Below, piece after piece: positions 42,202 through 49,086 of a DNA stretch of 64,000 nucleotides (its first letter is position 1; every line of letters starts with the position of its first letter). The notes beneath the pieces were generated by a model that saw only the letters and a program-made list of their open reading frames with translations, was not told the origin of the DNA and ran no database searches. This DNA comes from Ohtaekwangia sp035628875. GTDB taxonomy: Bacteria > Bacteroidota > Bacteroidia > Cytophagales > Cyclobacteriaceae. Both the position numbers and the translations under genes were made by a program. Location: positions 1 through 64,000 of the forward strand of contig DASPIZ010000020.1 in assembly GCA_035628875.1 (NCBI GenBank). The letters are read 5' to 3'.

Positions 42202-44295
42202 CTAACTTATCCTGCTCCAGTTTATCATAGACTTGCGCATGGAATCAACCTGCGCTTTAATGACAGTGTTTTCAGGCTTGAGTAGATCCGGATCGTCCTG
42301 CAGAATATGTATTGCCACTTCCCTTGCTTGTTTTAGAATCTGACCATCTTTACCCAGATCAGCGATTAGCAAATCCAAGGCGCCACTTTGCTGGGTACCC
42401 ATAAGATCTCCGGGGCCGCGAAGTTGTAAATCGGTTTCTGCGATTTCAAAACCGTTATTTGTCCGAACCATTGTTTCGATCCGAACCTTGCTATCTGCGC
42501 TTAATTTTTGCGACGACATTAAAATGCAAAACGATTGCTGTGCTCCGCGTCCTACCCGTCCACGTAACTGATGAAGTTGAGACAGTCCAAATCGCTCGGC
42601 GTTTTCAATCACCATCACCGTAGCATTCGGTACATCGACGCCAACTTCAATAACCGTTGTTGCCACCATAATTTTAGTTTCACCCTTTTTAAACCGGGCC
42701 ATTTCATATTCTTTGGCCACCGACTTCATTTTTCCGTGAACGATACTAATTGCAATGTCAGGGAACGCACGACAGACACTTTCGTATCCGTCCATTAAAT
42801 GTTTCAGATCTAGCTTTTCCGATTCTTCAATAAGGGGGTATACCATATAGACCTGTCTACCGGCCTGAATCTGATCACGCAAAAACTGATTCACCTGTAA
42901 ACGATGTGCGTCATACTTATGAATGGTTTTAATGGGCTTGCGTCCGGAGGGCAATTCGTCTATAGCCGATACGTCGAGGTCACCATACAACGTCATGGCT
43001 AGTGTACGGGGTATCGGTGTGGCTGTCATCACCAGCACGTGGGGATAAACATCGCTGTTCTTTTGCCATAATTTTGAGCGCTGTGCCACGCCGAACCGAT
43101 GTTGCTCGTCTACCACGGCCAAACCAAGTTGTTTAAACTTCACTTCTTCTTCCAAAAGCGCATGGGTACCGATCAGTATTTTCAACTCTCCTGATTCAAG
43201 GTTAATATGAATTTCTTTTCGTTGTGATTTTTTTGTAGACCCTGTGAGCAATGCAATGGGGAGCTTCATGGCATTTGTAAATTTGGTAAGATTCGCAAAA
43301 TGTTGCTGAGCCAGAATTTCAGTCGGAGCCATTAGAGCACATTGCGCTCCGCTGCTTACAACCAGCAGCATACATATAAATCCAACAATTGTTTTACCGC
43401 TTCCTACATCACCCTGCAACAAGCGATTCATCTGTACGCCAGATTTTAAGTCAGCATAGATTTCTTTAATAACCCGTTTTTGTGCGTCTGTTAAATTGAA
43501 GGGTAGATGTTGCTTGTAAAATTGATTCAGCAGTGAAGTATCATGAAAAACCAGTCCTCGTAATTTATGCTGGCGAACCATCTTCATTTTGAGCAGCCTC
43601 AACTGGATGTAAAACAGTTCTTCGAATTTTAATCGTTTTTGAGCATTGGCCAACATTTCCAAACTGGTTGGAAAGTGGATCATTACGATGGCTTCTGGTT
43701 TAGAGATAAATCCGTTTGTCTTTAAAATATGCTGGGGCAACGTTTCCCTGATTTTCCCAGTAGATAACCCCATTAGTTCACGCGTCAGCTTGGCCAGCGT
43801 TTTATTATCCAGGAATCTGGATCGAAGTTTTTCAGTTAATGAATAGACGGGTTGAAGATAACCACCCGTTTTATTTTTATCAGTTAATACTTCTATCTCA
43901 GGATGCGCAATATTGATCTTGCTGCCGAACCGGTTTGGTTTGCCGAACACAACATACTCAACTCCCAATTGTATTTTGTCGCTTACCCAATTGATTCCCT
44001 TAAACCATACGAGTTCGAGACCACCAGTTTCATCTTCCACCTGAACAACCATTCGTTTTTTCGGTCCTGCACCAATGATTTCTTTTTTTCGGATTATCGC
44101 TTTGACCTGAATAAATGGCATTTCATCCGTTACGTCACGAATTGAAACAAATTGCGTTCTGTCCTCGTATCGGAAAGGATAATGTTGGATTAAATCACCA
44201 AACGTAAATATGTTCAACTCCTTGTTGAGTAAAACAGCTCGCTGGGGACCAACTCCTTTCAAGAATTCGATGGGCGTCTCAAAAAAAGTGGCCAT
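42202..44295 (-). CDS. recG: ATP-dependent DNA helicase RecG
   Basis: This 697-aa protein has an N-terminal wedge OB domain (about residues 60-150, with FIQVKAIIRKKEIIGAG). Superfamily 2 helicase motifs follow: Walker A LLQGDVGSGKTIVGF (about residue 290), the DEQH box VVDEQHRFGVAQR (about 398), VMTATPIPRTLAMT (about 427) and the RecG TRG region LHQLRGRVGRGAQQSF (about 577). RecG reverses stalled replication forks and processes Holliday junctions. The length is normal. It is monocistronic: the propeller gene begins 187 bp beyond its stop. Confidence 0.95.
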   Translation of the reverse strand: MATFFETPIEFLKGVGPQRAVLLNKELNIFTFGDLIQHYPFRYEDRTQFVSIRDVTDEMPFIQVKAIIRKKEIIGAGPKKRMVVQVEDETGGLELVWFKGINWVSDKIQLGVEYVVFGKPNRFGSKINIAHPEIEVLTDKNKTGGYLQPVYSLTEKLRSRFLDNKTLAKLTRELMGLSTGKIRETLPQHILKTNGFISKPEAIVMIHFPTSLEMLANAQKRLKFEELFYIQLRLLKMKMVRQHKLRGLVFHDTSLLNQFYKQHLPFNLTDAQKRVIKEIYADLKSGVQMNRLLQGDVGSGKTIVGFICMLLVVSSGAQCALMAPTEILAQQHFANLTKFTNAMKLPIALLTGSTKKSQRKEIHINLESGELKILIGTHALLEEEVKFKQLGLAVVDEQHRFGVAQRSKLWQKNSDVYPHVLVMTATPIPRTLAMTLYGDLDVSAIDELPSGRKPIKTIHKYDAHRLQVNQFLRDQIQAGRQVYMVYPLIEESEKLDLKHLMDGYESVCRAFPDIAISIVHGKMKSVAKEYEMARFKKGETKIMVATTVIEVGVDVPNATVMVIENAERFGLSQLHQLRGRVGRGAQQSFCILMSSQKLSADSKVRIETMVRTNNGFEIAETDLQLRGPGDLMGTQQSGALDLLIADLGKDGQILKQAREVAIHILQDDPDLLKPENTVIKAQVDSMRKSMINWSRIS

Positions 44296-44363
44296 AATTC
44301 TAAAGTAACATTGAATGTATTAAAATTTAATAAGTGGAATAAATTAAATATCCTGAATTGAGT

Positions 44364-44371
44364 TACTTTTG
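44364..44371 (+). promoter_or_regulatory. Candidate -7 element for the uORF and 86-aa gene
   Basis: TACTTTTG matches TAnnTTTG. It lies 20 bp before the ATG of the 16-codon ORF and 67 bp before the ATG at 44438. No clear -33 TTG. Confidence 0.4.
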
Positions 44372-44390
44372 CATCAGTTTTATTAACCCG

Positions 44391-44441
44391 ATGGTTACCA
44401 TTTGTTTACTTACATTATTAACGAGGCGAGAGATTTTATGA
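44391..44441 (+). CDS. Putative 16-codon leader ORF overlapping the next start
   Basis: The ATG at 44391 reads MVTICLLTLLTRREIL and ends with TGA at 44439-44441. The next gene's ATG at 44438-44440 overlaps this stop as ATGA. The layout suggests translational coupling. The ORF is short, so the evidence is only its position and the overlap. It is followed by the 86-aa gene and preceded by a -7 element. Confidence 0.35.
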   Translation: MVTICLLTLLTRREIL

Positions 44442-44698
44442 AGGCTAATGCAAAAATATACAAAGGCATTGAATACATTCAGTTGTCTGACCTGCCCCTG
44501 GTTCAACAAGAAAAATTACTTCAAAGCAGCCAAAGCTTTTTTATTAAGATAATGATCGATAAAAAGATCATTTCAAAATGTATACAGTACAAGGATTACG
44601 TTTCGTGGTTTGAATCAGAATACAAACAACAGCTGGCACCAGTTGCGGTTGAGACAAAACAACGCCAAAACGTTGAACTTGCCATAAGTAATATTTAA
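44438..44698 (+). CDS. Small hypothetical protein (86 aa)
   Basis: From the ATG at 44438 (MKANAKIYKGIEYIQLSDLP) the protein is 86 aa, soluble, basic and mixed alpha/beta, with no signal peptide. It continues KIMIDKKIISKCIQYKDYVSWFESEYK. I do not recognise a family; conserved-looking hydrophobic spacing suggests a small folded domain. The frame extends 12 codons upstream to a TTG, but the ATG is better supported. Its last 4 bp overlap the convergent VOC gene. Function unknown. Confidence 0.6.
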   Translation: MKANAKIYKGIEYIQLSDLPLVQQEKLLQSSQSFFIKIMIDKKIISKCIQYKDYVSWFESEYKQQLAPVAVETKQRQNVELAISNI

Positions 44699-45087
44699 TC
44701 CCAGATACCCGCGTCTGGAACGATTTCCAATACGTTTCCTTCGAGGTCTTCAAAATAAAAAGACTCTGTACCAGAAGGCCATGTAACGTAATCCGTAATC
44801 GTTATTCCTTTATCAAGAATTTCTTGCTTTGCCTTTTCATATGCTGCTTTGGTAACCTCGAAAGCAAAATGCTGTTTCCCTCGCCCATAATGTGCCGGAG
44901 GACTCGTCTTTTCTTTCGAGTCATGAGGATTAAAACACAGTAAAACGGAGGATCCAGCCCGAAAAAAGATATGTTTTCCAGCAACGTAATTGATAACCGG
45001 CAGCCCTAGTCGCTCATTATAAAACGTCTTTGCCATTTCCAAATCTCGAACGTAAAGACACGTTTCCTTGATCTTAAGAAACTCCAT
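44695..45087 (-). CDS. VOC family (glyoxalase/dioxygenase fold) protein
   Basis: This 130-aa protein has the paired beta-alpha-beta-beta-beta modules of the VOC fold: ETCLYVRDLEMAKTFYNERLGLP near the start and YFEDLEGNVLEIV near the end. Metal-ligand candidates are the His in GRGKQHFAFEV (about residue 73) and the Glu in NVLEIV. Members include glyoxalase I, fosfomycin-resistance enzymes and dioxygenases. It starts inside the last 14 bp of the nitronate monooxygenase gene, so both are one transcript. The substrate is unknown. Confidence 0.82.
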   Translation of the reverse strand: MEFLKIKETCLYVRDLEMAKTFYNERLGLPVINYVAGKHIFFRAGSSVLLCFNPHDSKEKTSPPAHYGRGKQHFAFEVTKAAYEKAKQEILDKGITITDYVTWPSGTESFYFEDLEGNVLEIVPDAGIWD

Positions 45088-46021
45088 GACACAAGGCTTT
45101 TTTTAGTGAATTGTATTCATCCCATATTTCCCTTAAGATCACAGCAGCAGGCTGAATCTTATTTAACGTGGCGGCTACTTGTCCTATCTCCAATTCGCCT
45201 TCTTCGAGATTACCTTCAAAGATGCCAATTCGCGAACGGCGTTTTCCCAACAGTTTTATAAGTTCATCCTTTGATGCTCCTTTCATTTCGGCCTGATTCA
45301 CTGAATCATAAAATTGATTCTTAATCAGGCGCACTGGCGTGAGTTGCTTTAATGTGAGAACCGTATCGCCCTCGGCTGACTGGAGGACTTTCTCTTTGAA
45401 GTTATCGTGGGCTGAAGACTCGGCAGCCACAGCAAAGCGACTGCCAACCTGAACGCCATCGGCCCCCAGCACCTCGGCAGCGAGCATGGCCCGGCCGGAA
45501 GCAATGCCGCCGGCTGCGATGAGCGGGATGGTAAGCTTCTCCTTAATCAACGGAATGAGCACGAGGGAAGTAGTTTCTTCACGACCATTGTGCCCACCTG
45601 CTTCGAATCCTTCAGCAACAACAGCATCAACGCCTGCCTGTTGTGCTTTCAGGGCAAACTTTAAACTTGATACTACATGCACTACAATGATCCCTTTATC
45701 TTTTAAGTGGGCAGTCCAGGCCGCGGGATTACCAGCTGAAGTAAATACAATCTTTATCCCTTCCGCAATTATGATTTTCATAATCGCATCAATGTCTGGG
45801 TAAAGCAGCGGTACATTAACACCAAAAGATTTATCGGTTGCTGCCTTACATTTTTGAATATGTTCCTGCAACACTGCCGGATACATAGAGCCTGATCCGA
45901 TTAGACCCAAGCCTCCTGCATTGCTTACGGCTGCTGCCAGGCGCCAGCCACTGCACCAAACCATGCCCGCTTGTACAATGGGCATCTGTATTTTAAATAA
46001 CTTCTGAATTCTTGTGTTCAT
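45074..46021 (-). CDS. Nitronate monooxygenase (NPD-like flavoprotein)
   Basis: From the ATG at 46021 the protein is 315 aa. It is a TIM-barrel flavoenzyme of the 2-nitropropane dioxygenase family: PIVQAGMVWCSGWRLAAAVS at the N-terminus, AEGFEAGGHNGREETTSLVL (about residue 135, with the catalytic His), PLIAAGGIASGRAMLAAEVL (about 168) and GADGVQVGSRF (FMN phosphate loop). These enzymes oxidise alkyl nitronates using FMN and O2. Its 3' end overlaps the VOC gene. The gene is divergent from the thioredoxin-fold pair. Confidence 0.88.
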   Translation of the reverse strand: MNTRIQKLFKIQMPIVQAGMVWCSGWRLAAAVSNAGGLGLIGSGSMYPAVLQEHIQKCKAATDKSFGVNVPLLYPDIDAIMKIIIAEGIKIVFTSAGNPAAWTAHLKDKGIIVVHVVSSLKFALKAQQAGVDAVVAEGFEAGGHNGREETTSLVLIPLIKEKLTIPLIAAGGIASGRAMLAAEVLGADGVQVGSRFAVAAESSAHDNFKEKVLQSAEGDTVLTLKQLTPVRLIKNQFYDSVNQAEMKGASKDELIKLLGKRRSRIGIFEGNLEEGELEIGQVAATLNKIQPAAVILREIWDEYNSLKKALCHGVS

Positions 46022-46356
46022 CAGCAAAAGGTAAACGCGAAATCTTACAACAAAAGATATTTTAATTTTTTTCCTGCGGAGAATTATTAATCGATTTTTC
46101 CAAAAATTTTTACAAGTTTTTTTTCACTGCTAAAGTTGTCCACAAAGAATGAATTGATAAAATACTATCTAAGTCGTTGATGATCTGTAAATTAAAGCAC
46201 TCGTAACTAAGGCTGTGGATAAAACTCAAAATTTGTGGATATCTTTTTCAATTATTTTAAAGGAAAATCTAACTGCCTGAATTTTAAGGTTTTTACATAT
46301 TCGCAGTATAATCTTACGTTTAAGAATTGGTGTAAATAACTGTCGCATCCCTAAAC
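46022..46356. other. AT-rich divergent intergenic region with DnaA-box-like sequences
   Basis: In 335 bp there is one exact DnaA box on the minus strand (TGTGGATAA, 46214-46222) and two one-mismatch boxes (TTGTCCACA 46136-46144, TGTGGATAT 46234-46242), with T/A runs at 46060-46130. I see no ORF. The flanking genes are divergent, so promoters for both must lie here. No TAnnTTTG element is clear. Confidence 0.4.
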
Positions 46357-46833
46357 ATGAAAAAATTTTTTCTTTTTCTTCTCCTTTCATTCTCCATGCC
46401 AATGTATGGCCAGGAGGCTTCTATAATTAAATTCGAAACGCTCGATACGTTACTGAAAAGTCCGTCGCCTGAAGTTATCGTCGTAAACTTTTGGGCGACG
46501 TGGTGCGGTCCTTGCATTAAAGAATTACCTCATTTTGAAGAACTCAACCGTGCAGGCGATCCTAGAATAAAAGTAATTCTTGTAAACCTTGATTATGCTG
46601 ATAAAGTGGAAAAGGTGAATTCATTCTTACGAATCAAAAACATAAAATCCCCCGTACTACTGCTTGATGAAATCGACTATAATTCCTGGATTGACAAGGT
46701 TGATAAAAGCTGGAGTGGAGCCATACCTGCAACCCTTGTTTTGAACACTGTAACCGGTAAAAGAAATTTTGTTGAAAAAGAACTTTCCGAATCAGATCTT
46801 CAACAACTTATTGAAGAAACTAAAACCAATTGA
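46357..46833 (+). CDS. TlpA-like secreted thiol-disulfide oxidoreductase
   Basis: This 158-aa protein has a signal peptide (MKKFFLFLLLSFSMPMYGQ) and a thioredoxin fold with the active site NFWATWCGPCIKELPHFEEL (CxxC at about residue 50). The cis-Pro follows at AIPATLVL (about residue 127). TlpA/ResA proteins reduce periplasmic disulfides, for example in cytochrome maturation. The next gene, 3 bp downstream, is another thioredoxin-fold protein, so they form an operon. Confidence 0.88.
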   Translation: MKKFFLFLLLSFSMPMYGQEASIIKFETLDTLLKSPSPEVIVVNFWATWCGPCIKELPHFEELNRAGDPRIKVILVNLDYADKVEKVNSFLRIKNIKSPVLLLDEIDYNSWIDKVDKSWSGAIPATLVLNTVTGKRNFVEKELSESDLQQLIEETKTN

Positions 46834-46836
46834 GTT

Positions 46837-47430
46837 ATGAAAAAATTTGCCCTCCTTATCCCTGCTTTCTTGTTGCTGGCAGCCTTTACACCGAAATATG
46901 AGGTTGGTGATGCTGTTTCAGATTTTTCATTAAAAAACGTAGACGGAAAAAAAATCTCTTTATCCGGATACGCCGACAAGGGCGCGATTATAATTTTTGA
47001 TTGCAATACCTGTCCCTTTTCAAAAGCATATAACGACCGGATCATCGCCTTACATACAAAATACAAAGACAAGGGTTACCCGGTCATTGCGATCAATGCA
47101 AACGATCCTAAGATCTCGCCTGGTGATTCTTTTGAGCACATGGTTTCACAAGCGAAAAACAAGTCGTACACATTTCCTTATTTGATTGACGAAACACAGG
47201 AGGTCGCTAAAAGTTTTGGCGCAACCAACACACCCCATGTATTTGTTGTTAACAAAAAGGGAGATGGATTTGTGGTGGCCTATATCGGTGCAATTGACAA
47301 TAACAGCAGGGATGCACAATCCGCTGATAAAAAATATGTCGAAGACGCAGTTGACGCGCTGATCGCAAATCAAACTGTATCACCTTCAAAAACGAAAGCC
47401 ATTGGCTGCGGCATAAAATATCGGTCGTAA
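46837..47430 (+). CDS. AhpC/TSA-like redoxin, exported
   Basis: This 197-aa protein has a signal peptide (MKKFALLIPAFLLLAAFTP). A redoxin domain follows with VGDAVSDFSLKNVDGKKISL and the active-site loop IIFDCNTCPFSKAYNDRI (C-x2-C at about residue 53), and ATNTPHVFVVNKKGDGF near residue 130. The C-terminus ends in AIGCGIKY. The sequence pattern is that of the redoxin/peroxiredoxin-like group common in Bacteroidota. It begins 3 bp after the TlpA-like stop and is ended by a strong terminator. Confidence 0.85.
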   Translation: MKKFALLIPAFLLLAAFTPKYEVGDAVSDFSLKNVDGKKISLSGYADKGAIIIFDCNTCPFSKAYNDRIIALHTKYKDKGYPVIAINANDPKISPGDSFEHMVSQAKNKSYTFPYLIDETQEVAKSFGATNTPHVFVVNKKGDGFVVAYIGAIDNNSRDAQSADKKYVEDAVDALIANQTVSPSKTKAIGCGIKYRS

Positions 47431-47450
47431 AACATTTTCAACTTTGACAC

Positions 47451-47478
47451 AAAGGATTTATGAAAGTAAATCCTTTTT
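47451..47478 (+). terminator. Intrinsic terminator shared by convergent genes
   Basis: A perfect 10-bp stem (AAAGGATTTA at 47451-47460 with TAAATCCTTT at 47467-47476) encloses a 6-base loop and ends in Ts. It lies between the redoxin and the convergent SMR gene (stop at 47479) and works on either strand. Confidence 0.85.
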
Positions 47479-47802
47479 CTATGCTGTTTGAGAAACAAAC
47501 TTTAATCCCACGATAGAACCAATAAGCAACACGATAAAAAATACCCGCCAGAAAAACGCAGGTTCATTGAACAGGAAAATTCCAATCAGGGTTGTTCCTA
47601 CAGCACCAATTCCGGTCCATACCGCGTAACCTGTACCGATTGGTATGGTTTGAATGGCTTTGTTCAATAGCAGAAAACTTATTGTAATACTGATAAAAAA
47701 GCCTAATGCCCACCAACGTTGGGTAAAGTTTTCAGAGAGTTTTAAGCACGTTGTAAAGGCTACTTCAAATAAGCCCGCAAGAATCAGGTAAAACCAAGCC
47801 AT
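47479..47802 (-). CDS. Small multidrug resistance (SMR) family transporter, Gdx/SugE-like
   Basis: From the ATG at 47802 the protein is 107 aa, the normal SMR length. The frame extends 53 codons further but without family match. Four TM segments are seen. The key Glu is in YLILAGLFEVAFTTCLK (about residue 13), and the TIPIGTGYAVWTGIGAVGT and GLKFVS signatures are closer to guanidinium exporters (Gdx/SugE) than to EmrE. It would export guanidinium or quaternary amines by proton antiport. A -7-like element is upstream. I see no recognisable guanidine riboswitch. Confidence 0.85.
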   Translation of the reverse strand: MAWFYLILAGLFEVAFTTCLKLSENFTQRWWALGFFISITISFLLLNKAIQTIPIGTGYAVWTGIGAVGTTLIGIFLFNEPAFFWRVFFIVLLIGSIVGLKFVSQTA

Positions 47803-48176
47803 AGATGAATTGTTAAATTTCGTGAAACAAATGTACATCGAGATTTGAGAAAGTAGATCAAGTTTAGCAGGCATCCATATAAAAAAGTCAATATTACATT
47901 TCAATGGTATTCTGTGCTTTTTATCACAATTACGCGCTAACAACGTATGGTATATACGCAAAAAATAAAAATGATTCAGTCTTAGCAGCTTCGCGTTAAG
48001 TTATAGTTTGGTTCAAACTAATGTAAGATTGAAAGGATTCCTGCACATAATTAAAAAATTATCCTTATCTGCACGAAATCTTGCATCACGCACTGCGTCA
48101 CATCATCCTTTGGGCGCATCACCGCATAATAAAAATGGCACGAGTTGTGTTTCTTTACTGAGTAAACAACGTGAAG
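47803..48176. other. Divergent intergenic region, SMR gene to small secreted gene
   Basis: The 374 bp hold a -7-like element for the SMR gene (TACATTTG on the minus strand, 47828-47835), a small hairpin TAGTTTG GTT CAAACTA (48004-48020) and a 13-bp palindrome TTTACTGAGTAAA (48154-48166). No gene is supportable; forward and reverse reading frames look like shadows. Confidence 0.4.
48154..48166. promoter_or_regulatory. 13-bp perfect palindrome just upstream of the small secreted gene
   Basis: TTTACTGAGTAAA is symmetric about its central G. It lies 10 bp before the ATG at 48177. No regulator consensus is recognised. Confidence 0.35.
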
Positions 48177-48563
48177 ATGAAGAAATCAGGACTCCTCCTA
48201 ACTGTGATGATGATGTTAAGTTTATCTGCCTGGGCATACGATTCAGGGATCGCTCTTGTTACAGAAAACGGTACCAGTATGAAGGTTTACGTAAACGGCA
48301 AGTTATACAATAAAAATCCCGGTAAGTTTGTTCGGGTTCGAAGTACGCCAGGGCTATTTCATGTTGAAGTGAAAGTGATGAACCCAAAGGATAAGAAGTG
48401 GTACACCGTTCGTAAGGATATCCGCGCAGAGAAAGGGTTTGAAGTTCAGTACACTGTTGCGTTTGTCAATTCAAAACCAACCTTGGTTGAAAGTCGAAAA
48501 AACCCGATCTATTCGCGATACTTTTTGAACCCGGCATTGTACAACAAACATCATGTGTCATAG
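48177..48563 (+). CDS. Small secreted hypothetical protein (DUF4476 N-terminal-like)
   Basis: From the ATG at 48177 the protein is 128 aa, with signal peptide MKKSGLLLTVMMMLSLSAWA. The mature part reads ALVTENGTSMKVYVNGKLYN and continues with VRVRSTPGLFHVEVKVMNP, a beta-sandwich pattern like the N-terminal domain of DUF4476 proteins of Bacteroidota. The C-terminal helical domain of that family is absent, and the protein ends RYFLNPALYNKHHVS. Function unknown; the assignment is a resemblance. Confidence 0.6.
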   Translation: MKKSGLLLTVMMMLSLSAWAYDSGIALVTENGTSMKVYVNGKLYNKNPGKFVRVRSTPGLFHVEVKVMNPKDKKWYTVRKDIRAEKGFEVQYTVAFVNSKPTLVESRKNPIYSRYFLNPALYNKHHVS

Positions 48564-48576
48564 CGCATGTCTGGTT

Positions 48577-48879
48577 TTATTTTTTCCGGGTACGAATGAC
48601 CAATGCTACGACGACAACGATGAGGAGGAAAGTGAAGAAATTACCTCCGCCAAAGTAAGGTCCACAATCCCACCAGTCCCAGTGGAATATGGATCCGAAT
48701 AACCAACCTATTCCTCCGAACACAGCGCCAAGTATACCGGCAAAAATTCCAAATACGGCTCCGAAAATACCTGCTACCACGCCGAAAAGGCCACCAATAA
48801 TTCCGATCCATAAAGGAAACGTAACTATGATTAGAACAATGATGAGGACGGAGCTTGTCGAGGAGGTTCGTGTTTGCAT
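48577..48879 (-). CDS. Small glycine-rich membrane protein
   Basis: This 100-aa protein has a long hydrophobic region from about residue 10 to 62, with glycine-zipper spacing (GIIGGLFGVVAGIFGAVFGI then FAGILGAVFGGIGWLFG). A Trp/Asp/Cys-containing segment follows (HWDWWDCGPYFGGGNF) and then a final TM helix before RTRKK. It is likely an inner-membrane protein with two or three helices. It resembles small envelope-stress membrane proteins only in composition; no family recognised. Confidence 0.6.
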   Translation of the reverse strand: MQTRTSSTSSVLIIVLIIVTFPLWIGIIGGLFGVVAGIFGAVFGIFAGILGAVFGGIGWLFGSIFHWDWWDCGPYFGGGNFFTFLLIVVVVALVIRTRKK

Positions 48880-48929
48880 AACTGAAATCGTTTTTACAAA
48901 AGCCGTTACAAATCACATACTAGTTTTTT

Positions 48930-48953
48930 AAAACAGGTTTTTGGTCCTGTTTT
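48930..48953. terminator. Hairpin with AAAACAGG/CCTGTTTT stem
   Basis: AAAACAGG (48930-48937) pairs with CCTGTTTT (48946-48953) around an 8-base loop, with T or A flanks. It lies between the glycine-rich membrane protein gene and the fad operon end. A stronger terminator for the fad operon lies at 49029-49058. Confidence 0.4.
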
Positions 48954-49028
48954 AGACGTTTTGTAAAATGCTGGCTTCATAAACTGTCAGGAAATGAACA
49001 CCTGATATTTTCAAAACCGTACATCTGT

Positions 49029-49058
49029 AAAAAGAAAAGAGCAGGATTTCTCCCGCTC
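49029..49058 (-). terminator. Intrinsic terminator of the fad operon
   Basis: On the minus strand GAGCGGGA GAAA TCCTGCTC forms an 8-bp stem with one G-T pair and a GAAA tetraloop, followed by TTTTCTTTTT. It lies 28 bp after the acyl-CoA dehydrogenase stop. Confidence 0.8.
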
Positions 49059-49086
49059 AATTCTCAGTTTAGGTTACTATATTCTT

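Noticed and set aside
47803..47961. Upstream extension of the SMR protein by 53 codons
   Set aside because: SMR proteins are about 105 aa and begin with the first TM helix; the extension is charged and has no homology pattern.
48008..48313. ORF crossing the start of the 48177 gene
   Set aside because: It overlaps the signal peptide of a better-supported gene in another frame and looks random.
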